DNA from: Treponema sp.
GTDB taxonomy: Bacteria; Spirochaetota; Spirochaetia; Treponematales; Breznakiellaceae
Reading direction: 5' to 3'
Length of the DNA: 6,775 bases
Assembly: GCA_031259345.1 (NCBI GenBank)
Contig: JAIRLQ010000462.1
Coordinates: forward strand, 1-6,775
This document shows positions 5,269-6,775 of this stretch, in pieces. Made by a program: the position numbers and the translations under genes. The first letter of the stretch is position 1; each line of letters starts with the position of its first letter. Under the pieces are notes generated by a model, which was not told where the DNA came from, made no database searches, and worked only from the letters and a program-made list of their open reading frames with translations.

Positions 5269-6314
5269 TTCCCGTCAATTGCGTCCCCCCTGGCCATGTC
5301 AGGTTCAAAACCAAAATCGCGGATACGGCCTTCCATGCAGAGCCGGCACTCGGCAGCTTCGTCCCCGGTGCAGATTTTGTTGTCGTACAGGGAGTAGAGC
5401 TTGCGCACCGCTTTGGGGGAAAGGTTAGGCATTACTACGTTGGCCCCTGCCATAAGGCCCCTCTCCCGGCCCCGGGGCGAGATAGTCCCCAGGGCAGTGG
5501 TGGCGGGGATGAGGGCGCCGGGCAGGATAAGCCGGGTTAGGGCCACCATGCGGAGGGTAAGTTCCAGGCTTCCCGGCGGGTACCCGCCGAAAGGCGTGTC
5601 CTTCTGGGGGATAAAGGGGCCTATGCCCACCATGTGGGGCCGGAGCTCCCTGAGAAAGCGGAGGTCCTCAAGCAGATTTTCCGGGGTCTGGAAAGGGGTC
5701 CCTACCATAAAACCCGCGCCCACCTGATAGCCGATTTCTTTCAGATTAAAAAGGCATTGCTTCCGTTCCGCAAGACTCATGGAAGCAGGGTGCAGCGCGC
5801 GGTAATGCGCCTCATCGGCGGTCTCGTGGCGGAGCAGGTAGCGGTTGGCCCCGGCGCGGAAAAAACGCTCGTAACTTTCGCGGCTCTTTTCCCCGATAGA
5901 AAGGGTAATGGCGTGATCCGGAAATTCCCGCCGTATAGCCCCCAGGATTTCAACCATCCGCTCGTCCGTGAACCAGGGATCCTCGCCGCTTTGGAGCACG
6001 AAGGTCTTGTAGCCCAGGAGATCGCCCATACGGCAGCAGTTGAGAATTGCGTCAGTATCCAGGCGGTAACGCTCGGCCCTGGCGTTGCCCCGGCGTATAC
6101 CGCAGTAGTAACAGTCGTTCCTGCAGTAGTTGGAAAATTCAATAAGGCCCCGGAAGTAAACGCCGCTGCCGTAATGCTCCGCCCTACGCCGCCGGGCTTC
6201 CGCGAAGAGAGCCTCTTCCCGCTGTGGATCTTTGGTCGTGATAAGATCCAAAAGCCCGGCATCGCTTTCTATGTCCGGTCCGGGCATCAAGGCTTTCGGC
6301 ATGCCTTCCCTCAT
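5244..6314 (-). CDS. hydE: [FeFe]-hydrogenase maturation radical-SAM protein HydE
   Basis: This 356-residue protein has normal HydE length. It acts with HydG and HydF to assemble the H-cluster of [FeFe]-hydrogenase, working on the iron-cysteine complex made by HydG. The radical-SAM CX3CX2C motif is Cys64-Cys68-Cys71 (FSNYCRNDCYYCGIRR). Further signatures are LQSGEDPWF, ITLSIGEKS, YLLRHETADEAHYRALHP, GFMVGTPFQTPENLLEDL, GPFIPQKDTPF and ANVVMPNLSP. Cys315, Cys323 and Cys326 form CX7CX2C, the optional second cluster site known from Thermotoga HydE. The start at 6314 overlaps the hydG stop by 4 nt (ATGA) with only GGGA upstream. The in-frame ATG at 6302 (Met5) has GAGG 6 nt before it and may be the true start. 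The tail after about residue 335 looks specific to this organism. The BioB/ThiH relatives are excluded by the HydE-specific blocks. Confidence 0.95.
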   Translation of the reverse strand: MREGMPKALMPGPDIESDAGLLDLITTKDPQREEALFAEARRRRAEHYGSGVYFRGLIEFSNYCRNDCYYCGIRRGNARAERYRLDTDAILNCCRMGDLLGYKTFVLQSGEDPWFTDERMVEILGAIRREFPDHAITLSIGEKSRESYERFFRAGANRYLLRHETADEAHYRALHPASMSLAERKQCLFNLKEIGYQVGAGFMVGTPFQTPENLLEDLRFLRELRPHMVGIGPFIPQKDTPFGGYPPGSLELTLRMVALTRLILPGALIPATTALGTISPRGRERGLMAGANVVMPNLSPKAVRKLYSLYDNKICTGDEAAECRLCMEGRIRDFGFEPDMARGDAIDGNEQSPCLC

Positions 6315-6775
6315 AATCTAAAATCCCGCTGCCCGTTTTGAATGGTAACAAGATTTTTGCGCACGATAGTACGGATTTTTTCTTTCGGGATATTTTCTAT
6401 CTCCGTTTCGATCAGCTTTTCCCCGGCTTCGCGGGTTACCGGCTTGGCATAGTCCATCAAATATTCCTTAAGCGTCATAAGGGCGTTGGGATGGCAGCAG
6501 TTAAGAATCTGCTTGCTCTTGCACAATTCCATAAAACGGTCGCCGGTACGTCCCGCGCGGTAACAGGCAGTGCAGAAACTGGGAACATACCCCGCGTCGA
6601 TAAGCCATTTTATCACATCGTCAAGAGGACGGGTATCGGAAACCACAAACTGCCGCGTGTCTTCTTCTTCGTCAGGCTGTTCAGTGTAGCCGCCGATGGA
6701 GGTCCGCGACGCGCCGCTTATCTGCGATACGCCCACGCGCAGCAGTTTTTCGCGGACGGCTTTGGTTTCCCGGGT
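6311..6775 (-). CDS. hydG: [FeFe]-hydrogenase maturation radical-SAM protein HydG, C-terminal part (5' end outside window)
   Basis: The minus-strand frame is open from the window edge to the TGA at 6313-6311, giving 154 residues, about the last third of HydG. HydG is a tyrosine lyase that yields the CO and cyanide ligands on an iron-cysteine complex for the H-cluster. Visible are VGVSQISGASRTSIGGY, the FVVSDTRPLDDVIKWLIDAGYVPSFCTACYR stretch and CCHPNALMTLKEYLMDYA. Cysteines 68, 71 and 94 of the visible part match CX2CX22C exactly, the site of HydG's auxiliary cluster, which the related tyrosine lyase ThiH lacks. The radical-SAM CX3CX2C motif lies outside. It overlaps hydE by 4 nt, so the two are one operon, transcribed towards the sulfur-metabolism cluster. 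Confidence 0.95.
   Translation of the reverse strand, partial: TRETKAVREKLLRVGVSQISGASRTSIGGYTEQPDEEEDTRQFVVSDTRPLDDVIKWLIDAGYVPSFCTACYRAGRTGDRFMELCKSKQILNCCHPNALMTLKEYLMDYAKPVTREAGEKLIETEIENIPKEKIRTIVRKNLVTIQNGQRDFRL

Noticed and set aside
5634..6341. 235-codon plus-strand open frame opposite hydE
   Set aside because: It is antisense to hydE, whose radical-SAM motifs and length are unmistakable; the plus-strand product has no recognisable domain.
1..6775. CRISPR array, tRNA, rRNA, insertion sequence or phage genes
   Set aside because: No spaced direct repeats, cloverleaf, rRNA-like stretch, transposase or terminal repeats were seen on either strand.

Overview
The window reads as ordinary, dense bacterial chromosome: medium G+C by eye (about half), Shine-Dalgarno-led genes and short or overlapping junctions. 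The gene mix is a Bacillus-like transsulfuration pair, two Rrf2 regulators, a cysteine synthase and [FeFe]-hydrogenase maturases. This suggests an anaerobic, H2-metabolising bacterium. From memory of codon style and gene content, a termite-gut-type Treponema (spirochete) is my best guess, but nothing in the sequence proves the taxon.

Layout. Bases 1-588 (+) hold the C-terminal part of a TcdA/CsdL-type E1-like enzyme. Its last codons contain a sigma70-like promoter whose -10 box lies inside a perfect 8+8 bp palindrome (574-596), with a third half-site at 601-606. This is the best regulatory site in the window. It drives a compact (+) cluster: metC-like cystathionine beta-lyase (632-1786), a metI-like cystathionine gamma-synthase/O-acetylhomoserine thiol-lyase (1852-3072), an Rrf2 regulator with an IscR-like three-cysteine signature (3072-3503) and a CymR-like Rrf2 regulator without it (3500-3934). 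The last two junctions overlap by 1 and 4 nt, so translation is probably coupled. After a 108 bp gap with its own promoter comes cysK (4043-4963), followed by a terminator-like hairpin.

Bases 4964-5243 hold that hairpin, a small A/T-rich palindrome and a 39-codon lysine-rich ORF (5098-5217) with an excellent ribosome-binding site. A long imperfect hairpin (5228-5268) then separates it from the convergent (-) strand operon hydG (6311-6775, C-terminal part only) and hydE (5244-6314), which overlap by 4 nt. HydE and HydG are radical-SAM enzymes that build the organometallic H-cluster of [FeFe]-hydrogenase.

How it fits together. MetC, MetI and CysK make a sulfur amino-acid module (sulfide to cysteine, cysteine to homocysteine). 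The two co-transcribed Rrf2 proteins are the obvious candidate regulators of the metC operator. In Bacillus the Rrf2 protein CymR works as a complex with CysK, and a CymR-like gene lies directly upstream of cysK here. The plausible novelty is a paired Fe-S-type plus CymR-type Rrf2 circuit controlling this cluster. No wholly new system, CRISPR array, tRNA, rRNA or mobile element is visible.
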